This document shows positions 1-7,835 of a stretch of DNA of 25,799 nt, in pieces. Both the position numbers and the translations under genes were made by a program. The stretch's first letter is position 1; each line of letters opens with the position of its first letter. Source of the stretch: DATFKA01 sp042095835 (GTDB lineage Bacteria > Bacteroidota > Bacteroidia > Chitinophagales > Saprospiraceae); the NCBI GenBank assembly GCA_042095835.1, contig JBELML010000088.1:1-25799 (forward strand). Direction: 5' to 3'. The notes below the pieces were generated by a model. That model did not search any database and had not been told where the DNA came from. It saw only the letters and a list, made by a program, of their open reading frames with translations.

Positions 1-1
1 C

Positions 2-607
2 GATCCAGTGGAGGAGCCTTTTCTAGATTTGAAAAATGTAAAAGTAGCCGCCCCTAACTATTATGGTACGCCGCTATTAATTCCAGATCAGGCAGACAAG
101 TATTTAATCTCGAAATGTGTCAAAGCCTATTTAGTCGCCTATCGGGATCAGTATGATAAAGCAGAAAAAGAAGCCATTGCAGATGATTTAATCAGCAGGT
201 ATCAACTGGACGGTGTTATTCAATCTGCGCTCTTATTATCTATCGCGAGCAAATGGTTTGATCACCTCCAACAAAGCCTACCAGCAGGAAAAATTCATAG
301 AAAATGGCCGCTCGTACACTGGTACCAAGGTCGACAGTTTGAAACGATTATTGATTGGGTTATTGAAGCAGAGGACACCATTTATTTGGTACAAAATTCT
401 GGCTTTGCTGGAGCAAAAAAGGAATGGAAAACAAAGGCACTCGAACTCTCCTCCTGGTTTTATTTAGCAAGAGATGCTTATCAAGCGTTTTATCCTCATA
501 AAAACATCCAAAGCTACCTCAATCTTGTTCTTAATGGCGTGACCATAAAAATAGATTTTGTAGATTTGAAAAAAGACACTGCACAATTGCAGATGACTTT
601 TGAATAA
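2..607 (+). CDS. C-terminal part of a probable UvrD/AddA-like helicase-nuclease (5' truncated)
   Basis: The frame is open from the left edge, so this is the last ~200 residues of a longer protein; the GTG at 8 is probably internal. The segment around residues 97-140 (counted from that GTG) resembles the RecB/AddA-type PD-(D/E)XK nuclease domain at the end of many Bacteroidota UvrD-family helicases: a small-residue/aromatic stretch, then IDWVIEAEDTIYLVQNSGFAG-like spacing (Asp116), then a helix with a KALELSSW core. In active family members the second motif is roughly IDHKSFPG; here the matching positions read VQNSGFAG, so the metal-binding Asp and the catalytic Lys appear replaced by Gln129 and Ser131. 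If the family call is right, the nuclease is probably inactive. The helicase motifs would lie outside the window. An unrelated hypothetical protein cannot be excluded. Confidence 0.5.
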   Translation, partial: DPVEEPFLDLKNVKVAAPNYYGTPLLIPDQADKYLISKCVKAYLVAYRDQYDKAEKEAIADDLISRYQLDGVIQSALLLSIASKWFDHLQQSLPAGKIHRKWPLVHWYQGRQFETIIDWVIEAEDTIYLVQNSGFAGAKKEWKTKALELSSWFYLARDAYQAFYPHKNIQSYLNLVLNGVTIKIDFVDLKKDTAQLQMTFE

Positions 608-661
608 AAGATGCTCGGCTGCAAATGCTTAAAATTTGTGGGGAGCCCAAAAGATTGATGC

Positions 662-1873
662 ATGCTTAACCTTTCCCAAAAGGGTAGAAGTCCCATTGCA
701 CTTCTGCCGAAATTAGGCCTTTATCTTTTTTTAATACTGATGTTTATCAACTGTAAGCCAAGCGTGGAGAATCCAAGCACAAACCAGGAGACCGAGCAGA
801 CTACCGAAACCAAGGAGCCCTATCAATATGCAGGAGAGGCGCTGCGAGTAGGTGTCATTGGTCTTGTGCATACCCATGTGCATTGGATTTTGGGGCGAGA
901 AGATTGGGGCGATATTGAGATTGTAGGTATTGTAGAACCTAATCGAGATTTAGCCGCCCAATATGCTGAGCAACATGGCTACTCTATGGACATTGTCTAT
1001 AATACAATCGAGGAAATGGTAGCAGCTACTCAACCAGAAGCTGTGACTGCTTTCAATACGATCTACGATCACCTTGGTGTAGTCCAATATTGCGCACCAA
1101 AGGGCATCCATGTGATGGTCGAGAAACCACTGGCTGTATCCTATGAGCATGCCCAACAGATGGTCGCCTTGGCAGAGGAACACCATATTCATTTACTCAC
1201 CAATTACGAAACGACTTGGTATGCGAGTAATTATGAAGCTTATAAAATGGTCCATGAAGAAGATAAAATTGGACCTATCCAAAAAATACTTTTTTATACC
1301 GGCCATCCTGGACCAATAGAGATTGGTTGTAACGAAGAGTTTGTTGAATGGCTGATCGATCCGTATTGGAATGGTGCTGGCGCATTAACAGATTTTGGTT
1401 GCTACGGTGCTAATCTGAGTACCTGGTTACTAAAAGGAGCTACACCTACGACTGTTTCTTGTATTACCCAACAGCTGAAACCCGAACTATATCCAAAAGT
1501 CGACGATGACGCCACTATTATTCTGACCTATCCAGAGACACAGGTGATCATCCAGGCTTCTTGGAATTGGTCTCATAATCGTAAGGACATGGAGCTCTAC
1601 GGCAAATCGGGTTATGTTTTTGCCAATCGTGACCTAGAGATGGAGGTATTGCTTGACGAACAAGAAGGCCCATTCGAGAAGGAGATACAGGGACTTAAAA
1701 TGGGCGTCCATGATCCTTTTACACTTCTTAGTAAAGTAGTAAAAGAGGGCTATGAGCTACCTGCATTCGATCTTAATACAATGGATAATAATCTTATTGT
1801 CATGCAAATCCTGGAGGCGGCCAAAGCTTCAGCCCAAACAGGCAAAGTGGTCGTATGGGACGAATTCTTTTAA
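662..1873 (+). CDS. Gfo/Idh/MocA-family NAD(P)-dependent oxidoreductase, lipoprotein-anchored
   Basis: 403 residues. Residues ~14-31 form a hydrophobic signal ending in FIN-Cys31, which fits signal peptidase II processing; a Thr/Glu/Gln-rich linker (32-58) follows. The Rossmann fold starts at RVGVIGLVHTHVHW (62-75), with an acidic residue after beta-2 (VEPNRD, 91-96), and the family's EKP motif is at 154-156. The C-terminal alpha/beta domain (160-390) includes DFGCYGANLSTWLL. Family members oxidise or reduce sugars and cyclitols, or use NAD transiently in glycosidic bond cleavage. The substrate is not readable from sequence. A lipoprotein location is unusual for an NAD enzyme, but exported members are known in Bacteroidota, usually with a tightly held cofactor. 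The ATG at 662 is preferred because the signal peptide begins just after it. It sits 40 bp upstream of pyrophosphatase on the same strand. Confidence 0.88.
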   Translation: MLNLSQKGRSPIALLPKLGLYLFLILMFINCKPSVENPSTNQETEQTTETKEPYQYAGEALRVGVIGLVHTHVHWILGREDWGDIEIVGIVEPNRDLAAQYAEQHGYSMDIVYNTIEEMVAATQPEAVTAFNTIYDHLGVVQYCAPKGIHVMVEKPLAVSYEHAQQMVALAEEHHIHLLTNYETTWYASNYEAYKMVHEEDKIGPIQKILFYTGHPGPIEIGCNEEFVEWLIDPYWNGAGALTDFGCYGANLSTWLLKGATPTTVSCITQQLKPELYPKVDDDATIILTYPETQVIIQASWNWSHNRKDMELYGKSGYVFANRDLEMEVLLDEQEGPFEKEIQGLKMGVHDPFTLLSKVVKEGYELPAFDLNTMDNNLIVMQILEAAKASAQTGKVVVWDEFF

Positions 1874-1913
1874 CCGTATAATTTTTTTACTGCACTTTTC
1901 TTAAACCCACATT

Positions 1914-2453
1914 ATGGACTTTACTAATCCCTGGCATAAAGTTTCTATCGGTGATCGGGCACCTGATTATGTGAATGGTATTATTGAAATACCGAAAAAT
2001 ACCAGAGCTAAATACGAGCTAGATAAAGAGAGTGGTATGCTCATTATGGATCGAGTGATCTACTCCTCTATGTATTATCCGGCGAATTATGGCTTTATAC
2101 CACGTACTTATTGTGATGATAATGATCCGCTGGACATTGTCGTTCTTTCTCAAATACAAGTGGTCCCGCTTTGTATCATCTCCGCTAAAGTGATCGGGGT
2201 GATGCGCATGTTAGATGGAGGCGAATTGGATGACAAAATCATAGCCGTTGCAGAAAACGACATGAGTGTCAATCATATCAATGATATCGCAGAGCTTCCC
2301 AATCACTTCTTCAATGAGCTGAAAAACTTCTTTGAAGATTATAAGAAACTCGAGGAGAAAACGGTCGAAGTTGAAGACTTTCAAAATGCAGCACTTGCCA
2401 AGCAAATCATCCAAAAAAGTATAGAAGATTATCAAACTTTGATCAAGACTTAG
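1914..2453 (+). CDS. ppa: Inorganic pyrophosphatase, family I
   Basis: 179 residues, a normal length for a bacterial soluble family I pyrophosphatase (EC 3.6.1.1), which hydrolyses PPi to two phosphates in the cytoplasm with Mg2+ and pulls biosynthetic reactions forward. The signature Asp cluster is present at 68-74 (DDNDPLD), preceded by the conserved YYPANYGFIP segment (54-63) and an early E-IPK-x3-KYE stretch (25-35). The remaining acidic and lysine active-site positions look intact (D-ELDDKIIAV region, 101-112; KKLEE at 144-148). It starts at the ATG 40 bp after the oxidoreductase and may be co-transcribed with it, although the functions are not obviously linked. Its TAG stop shares two bases with the start of a dispersed palindromic element (2452-2657), which may end its transcript. 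Confidence 0.96.
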   Translation: MDFTNPWHKVSIGDRAPDYVNGIIEIPKNTRAKYELDKESGMLIMDRVIYSSMYYPANYGFIPRTYCDDNDPLDIVVLSQIQVVPLCIISAKVIGVMRMLDGGELDDKIIAVAENDMSVNHINDIAELPNHFFNELKNFFEDYKKLEEKTVEVEDFQNAALAKQIIQKSIEDYQTLIKT

Positions 2454-2657
2454 TAACGGACAAAGAATAAGTTCCGCATTTTGATCGAGAATATTTTGTG
2501 CCAAGACAAGGCAAAAAACGTAGGCAATGCAGGGCATTCTGCCTAGCTTATGCCTGTGGCATAAAGAGCTTTTTAACGCCGTATTGGAGCAAGCCTGTCC
2601 CGACTTTATATCGGGAAGATTCCATCAAAATCGGTAAGTTGTTTTTTGGCTGTTACT
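2452..2657. repeat. Dispersed imperfect palindrome, copy A (AGTAAC...GTTACT type)
   Basis: 206 bp, bounded by AGTAAC and GTTACT. The first ~72 bases match copy C (21084-21243) with about four differences, including CAAAGAATAAG, GCATTTTGATCGAGAA and AAGGCAAAAAACGTAG. The two ends are imperfect inverted repeats over ~60 bp, so the whole unit can fold into one long hairpin. Compared with copy C it carries two extra small hairpins: CTTATGCC-TGT-GGCATAA at ~2547-2566 and TCCCGA-x7-TCGGGA at ~2598-2616. It fills the gap between convergent ppa and the GH2 gene, so it may act as a two-way terminator. No ORF or transposase is inside, so it is non-autonomous. Confidence 0.8.
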
Positions 2658-2675
2658 TAAGACGAAAAAAATGCT

Positions 2676-5600
2676 TTAAACTGATGGAAGTGGGTTGATC
2701 TTAAACTTCAGGTGGTATTCATTTTGCTGATTGAGGTATTGCGCTAAGGGACGACTTTGCCAGGAATCTACACCACCAATACCGATTTGGTGGGCATCGA
2801 TGCAGACAGACACTTTTCCAGCTGGAATTCTATCTAAACTAGATAGCTCATCAGCCTGCGTTCTGGTCAAGTCTTCGGGAGTGAATGGTAGTGCGGTCAT
2901 AGCAAAACTTGGAGCACCTTTCAGCCATAGTTGTGGGCCGAAATCACCGTAGAATTTTGCCCATCTCACCTGCTCGCGATTCCCTTGCTCCTGAGGTGCT
3001 ATATAGTTTTCATAAAAATCATTTACGGAAGCTTGATATATACCCATTTTGGCAGCAGCCTGCCGATCTGGATAATTTTCAAATGGTCCTTTCCCAAAAT
3101 AATTCACTTTCTGCAAATGCGAATGGAGCATCACCTGCCACCCAAAGCGCGGTAAAAGTGCAATAGGCGCATCACCTAATTGAAGACGACTTTCTATCGT
3201 CAGAACACCTTTATGATCTATATCGTAGGCTACACTCAGTTCTGTAGCCTGGTTTTTAAACCCCAAAAGAAAACGGACCTTACACTGCTCTGGACTAAAG
3301 TCCACTTGCTGCTCCTTGATAAAAGTATCGAGATGGGCATTACGCCAAATAGCACACTCTTTATCCATTTCCCATCCAAAGTCATTGTCCACTGGTGCTC
3401 GCCAGAAATTGGGCCGAAGAGCAGTCTCAAGCAGTGGCGCCTGCTCTACTGCAATTTGGCGCAGTAGTCCAGCCTGGAGATCAATGGTATAATGTACTTT
3501 TTCAGCGCTGATATATAATTCATGCCCTTTTTGCTCTTTTTTCAGAGTAAAGTCTTGCTGGTCGTTTTTCTTCAATTGTCCCACCCGAATAATGCCCATA
3601 TCGAATTGCGCTTCAGCAAGGATATGTCCTGCCGGAAGACAAGGCCGAGCCTCCTTGGTGAGGACCGCCAAATCCAAATAAACAAAACCCCTCATTTTCT
3701 TTAAATACCTACTTAAAGAAAGATCCATTCTTTGGCTGGCTTGTGGACTAAGCTGGTCTATATCTATTTGTCCACTAAAAACATGGCCTTCATCTGACCA
3801 CAGTTTCCATACCATTTGGTGATGATCTAATAGTTGAAAATCGTAGTCATTCTTGACCAGTACGATACCATTTTTTAAGTCTAAAAGCCTCATCATTACA
3901 GATTGATAAACCTGCTTAACCTCATACAAGGCTGGATGTGGGCTTCGATCAGGGAACACTAAGCCGTTGATACAAAAATTGCCATCGCTAGGTGTACCTG
4001 TAGGTCCATAATGGCCACCAAATTTCCAGTGTTTCTGTCCAGCCACTTCCTGTGGTTCTAGGCCCTGATCATGCCAATCCCAGATAAAACCTCCTTGTAA
4101 AATGGGATGTTCCTGGATGAGTTTCCAATAATCGACCAAATTCCCTACACTGTTCCCCATAGCATGGGCATACTCACACATGATATAAGGGCGATCCTGA
4201 TATTGTAGCGCATAGGCTTCCAGGTCTTTGGGTTGAGGATACATCGGACAGACAATATCCGTATTATAGTCTAAGCCTGCTTGCTCATACTGAATAGGGC
4301 GTGTGGTAGTTGTAGCTTTCAACCAGTCATAAGCTGCTTGTAGATTTCTACCATTGCCCGCCTCATTCCCGATTGACCAAATGATCACGGAGCTATGGTT
4401 TTTGCTTCTAGCATACATGCTACGCACCCGATCTACATGTGCGGCCCTAAATATTTCCAAATCGCTAACATGTGCTTCGGGATCATACTCATCCTGAAAA
4501 CGAGCCCCCATCGCATGAGATTCGATATTGGCTTCATCTACTACATACATGCCCAATTCGTCACATAATTCATACCAGCGCTGAGGCATGGGGTAATGAC
4601 TATTACGCACTGCATTGATATTATTTTGCTTCATCAAAGTAATATCTAATCGCATACTTGCTTCATCAATGACATGGCCCTTGTATTCGTCGTGTTCGTG
4701 GTGATTCACGCCTTTAACTGTGATGGCTTTCCCATTGACGCACAGCAGACCATCCTTAATTTCTACTGTTCGGAAACCAATCTTTTGGCGATGGACCTCA
4801 ATCGTCGCGCCTCTCATATCCTTGAGATAGAGGTACAAGGTGTAAAGACTGGGGGTCTCTGCAGTCCAGGCGTCTACCTGAGGGATGTAAGTCTGCCCAA
4901 TTGCCTTGCGCATCGTTTCAAACTCAAGTCTTCCGGCCGAACTGAGTGCTCCGCTAGCATCGTACAATTTCCAATCAATGGGATAAGCTCCCTCGTGGGC
5001 AATATTAGAAAACGCCTCGATGTGTAAAACACCGTTCTCATATTCCTCATCCAACAGGGCATCGATCCGGTAATCTTGCAGGTGAACCTTAGGCCGAGCT
5101 AAAAGATGTACGCCGCGTTCTATTCCGTTCAATCTCCAAAAGTCTTGGCACTCCAAATAGGAACCATCTGAAAATTGATACACCTGTATAGCTATGACAT
5201 TGTTGCCTGCTTGTAGATATTTGTTGATTTTAAAAAGGGCTGCGGTCTTAGCATCCTGGTGATAGCCTATCCAATGACCATTCACCCACAAATGGGCAGC
5301 AGCACTCAAACCCTCCGCCTCTAAAAAGATATCCATTCCGTCCCAATCTACAGGCAGCTCAAAACTGCGTCGATAAGAACCAACCGCGTTTTTTTGATAA
5401 GGAATATGTGGTGGATGAGTAGGAAATAAATAAGACTTATTGACATAAATCGGGAAGTCATAGCCTTGGAGTTGCCAATTACTAGGCACGGGTATTTTGT
5501 CCCAGTGCTGTGTAAAGTAGGCTGGAGAAAAAAAATTCTGGGGACTCTCCTCCAGAGAAGCCGCCCAATAAAAATACCAATCGCCATTTAAGCTGTACCG

Positions 5601-5681
5601 CCAAGGCGATTCCTGAGCAGATTTCGCGGCTTCTTTATCTGGAAATACCTGCTGAAAACACCTCGTCTCCTCCTGGCCCAC
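2676..5681 (-). CDS. Beta-galactosidase, glycoside hydrolase family 2 (LacZ type)
   Basis: 1001 residues from GTG at 5681, close to E. coli LacZ length. Domains in order: GH2 N-terminal jelly-roll (~25-200; SLNGDWYFYW, VPSNWQLQGYD, VNGHWIGYHQD), Ig-like domain (~205-305), TIM barrel (~306-600), second Ig-like domain, and the LacZ small-chain domain (PNFWRAPVDNDFG, then GPFENYPDR). The acid/base Glu440 lies in SIGNEAGNG and the nucleophile Glu503 in CEYAHAMGNS. NHHEHDE and RNSHYP in the barrel are also conserved. Expected reaction: release of terminal beta-D-galactose (EC 3.2.1.23). No signal peptide is visible. The start is odd: the in-frame codons upstream (5682-5705) encode WEDPAQFK, matching the W-E-N/D-P motif that usually opens this family, yet no ATG, GTG or TTG occurs before the in-frame TAG at 5784-5786. 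The true N-terminus is therefore unsettled. The symporter gene lies upstream on the same strand. Confidence 0.93.
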   Translation of the reverse strand: MGQEETRCFQQVFPDKEAAKSAQESPWRYSLNGDWYFYWAASLEESPQNFFSPAYFTQHWDKIPVPSNWQLQGYDFPIYVNKSYLFPTHPPHIPYQKNAVGSYRRSFELPVDWDGMDIFLEAEGLSAAAHLWVNGHWIGYHQDAKTAALFKINKYLQAGNNVIAIQVYQFSDGSYLECQDFWRLNGIERGVHLLARPKVHLQDYRIDALLDEEYENGVLHIEAFSNIAHEGAYPIDWKLYDASGALSSAGRLEFETMRKAIGQTYIPQVDAWTAETPSLYTLYLYLKDMRGATIEVHRQKIGFRTVEIKDGLLCVNGKAITVKGVNHHEHDEYKGHVIDEASMRLDITLMKQNNINAVRNSHYPMPQRWYELCDELGMYVVDEANIESHAMGARFQDEYDPEAHVSDLEIFRAAHVDRVRSMYARSKNHSSVIIWSIGNEAGNGRNLQAAYDWLKATTTTRPIQYEQAGLDYNTDIVCPMYPQPKDLEAYALQYQDRPYIMCEYAHAMGNSVGNLVDYWKLIQEHPILQGGFIWDWHDQGLEPQEVAGQKHWKFGGHYGPTGTPSDGNFCINGLVFPDRSPHPALYEVKQVYQSVMMRLLDLKNGIVLVKNDYDFQLLDHHQMVWKLWSDEGHVFSGQIDIDQLSPQASQRMDLSLSRYLKKMRGFVYLDLAVLTKEARPCLPAGHILAEAQFDMGIIRVGQLKKNDQQDFTLKKEQKGHELYISAEKVHYTIDLQAGLLRQIAVEQAPLLETALRPNFWRAPVDNDFGWEMDKECAIWRNAHLDTFIKEQQVDFSPEQCKVRFLLGFKNQATELSVAYDIDHKGVLTIESRLQLGDAPIALLPRFGWQVMLHSHLQKVNYFGKGPFENYPDRQAAAKMGIYQASVNDFYENYIAPQEQGNREQVRWAKFYGDFGPQLWLKGAPSFAMTALPFTPEDLTRTQADELSSLDRIPAGKVSVCIDAHQIGIGGVDSWQSRPLAQYLNQQNEYHLKFKINPLPSV

Positions 5682-5818
5682 TTTGAATTGAGCAGGGTCT
5701 TCCCAAAAGTAAAGATCTGTTGCTGTTTTTAGTGTTGTAATGGCGTATTGATCTAATGATGTAATGTCGTAATTACTAACGAACTATCCTTTCCAAAACA
5801 TGGCAAGTAGCACAGCAT

Positions 5819-5845
5819 CCCGAAATCCACTAGCGTTACTTCGGG
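5819..5845. repeat. CCCGAA/TTCGGG inverted repeat
   Basis: CCCGAA at 5819-5824 and TTCGGG at 5840-5845 form a 6-bp stem in the gap between the symporter and GH2 genes. A related TCCCGA...TCGGGA hairpin sits inside copy A of the dispersed palindrome. Possible transcript-end or repeat debris; the role is unknown. Confidence 0.4.
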
Positions 5846-5891
5846 ATTAATTCGACCAACGCTGCTGAAGCATCGGGTCTCATTAACATGA

Positions 5892-5926
5892 CACTTGACA
5901 CTTGACACTTGACACTTGACACTTGA
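5892..5926. repeat. 7-bp tandem repeat, five copies of CACTTGA
   Basis: Five exact head-to-tail copies of CACTTGA, with a degenerate partial copy on each side (about 5885-5928). It begins 15 bp downstream of the symporter stop on the minus strand. Simple repeats like this expand and contract by slippage. No ORF spans it, so length change would affect only spacing or transcript structure between symporter and beta-galactosidase. Confidence 0.85.
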
Positions 5927-5940
5927 CAAAGCTATTTCTC

Positions 5941-7515
5941 CTACCAAAAGGCTACCAAAATGGAGGCAATCAAAATCACTAAGGCTACTGCGTATACTCT
6001 ATAATCGCGATACCAAGGTTCATCTTCCATACCTTCAGCAAGTAAGCTTGGCTTATAGGTTGTGCGTTCAATCACCTCAGCAGATGGTGCTGGATGTTGA
6101 GCACTGACCAGAACAAAAATCACGGTACTTACGGCAAAGGCAATCCCTACATTGATGGTATAATGAATATGCCATAGGTCCATCAGTCTAAGCACAAATA
6201 GTACTACGCCAAACAAGGTCCCTAATATCAATGTCCAGAATGCACCAGGTCCATTCCCTTTTTTATAAAACACGCCTACTAGGAAGATTACAGCAATTGG
6301 AGGAACTACAATAGAGAACATCTCCTGCAAATAATCCCAGAGGCTAGTAAAGTTCTGAATTTGTGGCGCCCAGAAAGCGGCAAATACTGCCAAGATCATT
6401 GTAATAATTCTTCCCCAATAGGCCATCCGTTCACCGGACATCTCTGGTCGGTTAGGTTTAATAAAATCAATGACGATTAAAGTAGAAGCAGAATTCAGGA
6501 TAGAATCTACACTAGACAAAATTGCGGAAATCAGTCCAGCCAATACTAAACCCAATAAACCTACTGGAAGATACTCCTTCATCGCAGTAGGAAACACCAT
6601 ATCTGGATTTTCTAATCCTGGTAGCACACTAATCGCCATCACACCAGGAATAACCATAATGGCCAAAGGAGCGATCTTAAGAAAGCCAGCGAGCATGATG
6701 CCCCACCGTGCATGTTTTATGTTCTTACTCCCTAGCACTCGTTGTACAATAAACTGGTTGGTCGTAAAATACCAGAAGCCCAAAATAGGAACACCAACTA
6801 ATAATCCAGGCCAAGGCAAGGTAGGATCATCCATTGGCCGCACCATAGAAAGGTGACCCTCTGGTACAGAAGCTACTAGATTGGCCCAAGAGAAATCCAT
6901 CTCCTGGAATAATAAATAAGTCAACACACTACAACCTACCAACAAGATAATGGCTTGTAGAGCATCTGTATACACCACGGCTTTGAGGCCACCAAAGGCC
7001 GTATATATGCCTGCAAAAAATGCCAAAAATAAAGTCGTTTGCCATAAAACAAGGTCAGGAAAAAAGCTTTGTAATACTAATGCCCCAGCATATAGTCCAC
7101 CGGCCATCTCAATCACTACACTCATAAAAATCGTAACTGCCGAAAAGAAATTTCTCGATCGGGCATCATAGCGGATTTCCAAAAACTCTGGTATCGTAGT
7201 AATTCGCGCTCGAAGGTATAAAGGAATAAATATACCTGCCGCAATCAGTAAAGGTATACCTGACATCCACTCATATACCGACTGTACTATTCCAGAGCTA
7301 TAAGCGACTCCCGAAAGCCCAATGATCGTAGAGGACGATATATTAGAGGCAAAAATGGAGAGACCAATCAAGCCCCAGGTAAAAGTTCGACCACCGAGAA
7401 AGAGATCATCACCCGTTTTGTTTTGACGAGCGATCGCCAAGCCAAGCCCTAAGATGAAGAGAAAATAAAGGATGACAATAACTAGATCGGTTGTCCCAAT
7501 ACTCATGTTTTCCAT
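5941..7515 (-). CDS. Sodium/solute symporter, SSS family (SGLT-like)
   Basis: 524 residues with about 13-14 hydrophobic segments, the normal layout for the SSS family, which drives sugar, amino-acid or other solute uptake with Na+ across the inner membrane. Diagnostic parts: the first helix after MENMSIGTTDLVIV, FLGGRTFTWGLIGLSIFASNISSST (about 40-64), the SSS signature GGLKAVVYTDALQAIILLVG, the WYFTTNQFIVQRVLG segment typical of the sugar-transporting branch, and SSVDSILNSAS, which supplies the Na2-site serines. This branch usually carries hexoses, inositol or related compounds; the exact substrate is unclear. It lies upstream of the GH2 beta-galactosidase on the same strand but 259 bp from that gene's GTG, so co-transcription is possible rather than shown. 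An alternative ATG exists at residue 4. Confidence 0.92.
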   Translation of the reverse strand: MENMSIGTTDLVIVILYFLFILGLGLAIARQNKTGDDLFLGGRTFTWGLIGLSIFASNISSSTIIGLSGVAYSSGIVQSVYEWMSGIPLLIAAGIFIPLYLRARITTIPEFLEIRYDARSRNFFSAVTIFMSVVIEMAGGLYAGALVLQSFFPDLVLWQTTLFLAFFAGIYTAFGGLKAVVYTDALQAIILLVGCSVLTYLLFQEMDFSWANLVASVPEGHLSMVRPMDDPTLPWPGLLVGVPILGFWYFTTNQFIVQRVLGSKNIKHARWGIMLAGFLKIAPLAIMVIPGVMAISVLPGLENPDMVFPTAMKEYLPVGLLGLVLAGLISAILSSVDSILNSASTLIVIDFIKPNRPEMSGERMAYWGRIITMILAVFAAFWAPQIQNFTSLWDYLQEMFSIVVPPIAVIFLVGVFYKKGNGPGAFWTLILGTLFGVVLFVLRLMDLWHIHYTINVGIAFAVSTVIFVLVSAQHPAPSAEVIERTTYKPSLLAEGMEDEPWYRDYRVYAVALVILIASILVAFW

Positions 7516-7835
7516 TTGCCTAGATATTTAGCTTCTTCCACCAAATACTCAATCGAAGAAGAGAAGTTTAAATCAACAGGGGGCCAAAATACAAAATGAA
7601 ATTTGCTGTAAAAATTTAAAAGGCTCTAATTATTTCTTGATGCTTTTTTTAGACCAACTTCTCCTATCTCACTCTTCCTTTTACTATAAATTTTAAAAAA
7701 TTCACTAATCTTCGATTTTCAACATAAAATCTACTATATTCGTCTTCCAAAGAATACTGCTCTCCCTTGGCCAAAGTTTCCTCATTCCTTGTTTATGAAG
7801 TCTCCTAAAGACTTCTTTGAATCGTTTTTATAATT
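7516..7835. other. Divergent intergenic region between symporter and hybrid kinase
   Basis: 320 bp, AT-rich, with no ORF. It must hold the promoters of both divergent genes. The only promoter-like match noticed is TATATTCG at 7735-7742. No clear operator palindrome or RNA gene is seen. Confidence 0.5.
7735..7742 (+). promoter_or_regulatory. Possible Bacteroidota -7 element for the hybrid kinase
   Basis: TATATTCG matches the Bacteroidota -7 consensus TAnnTTTG at 7 of 8 positions, ~94 bp before the kinase ATG. No convincing -33 TTG is at the right distance. The same octamer followed by T occurs upstream of the GH57 gene at 17174-17181. Confidence 0.25.

Noticed and set aside
2211..2537. 108-aa minus-strand ORF spanning the ppa 3' end and the palindrome
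   Set aside because: It overlaps conserved pyrophosphatase codons, and its hydrophobic text is the complement of an acidic helical region.
2452..2657. CRISPR array or riboswitch as explanation for the palindromes
   Set aside because: There are no regularly spaced repeats with unique spacers. The copies are single units kilobases apart, and they lie at gene 3' ends or between genes rather than consistently in leaders.
4674..5027. 117-aa plus-strand ORF inside the beta-galactosidase
   Set aside because: It lies wholly within the GH2 coding region on the opposite strand, and its product shows no family features.
5892..5926. TTGACA-like strings in the tandem repeat as -35 promoter elements
   Set aside because: Bacteroidota promoters use TTG/TAnnTTTG rather than TTGACA/TATAAT, and the strings are generated by the repeat unit.
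5753..5947. 64-aa minus-strand ORF with repeated SSVKCQV text
   Set aside because: The repeated residues are only the translation of the CACTTGA tandem array; there is no independent coding signal.
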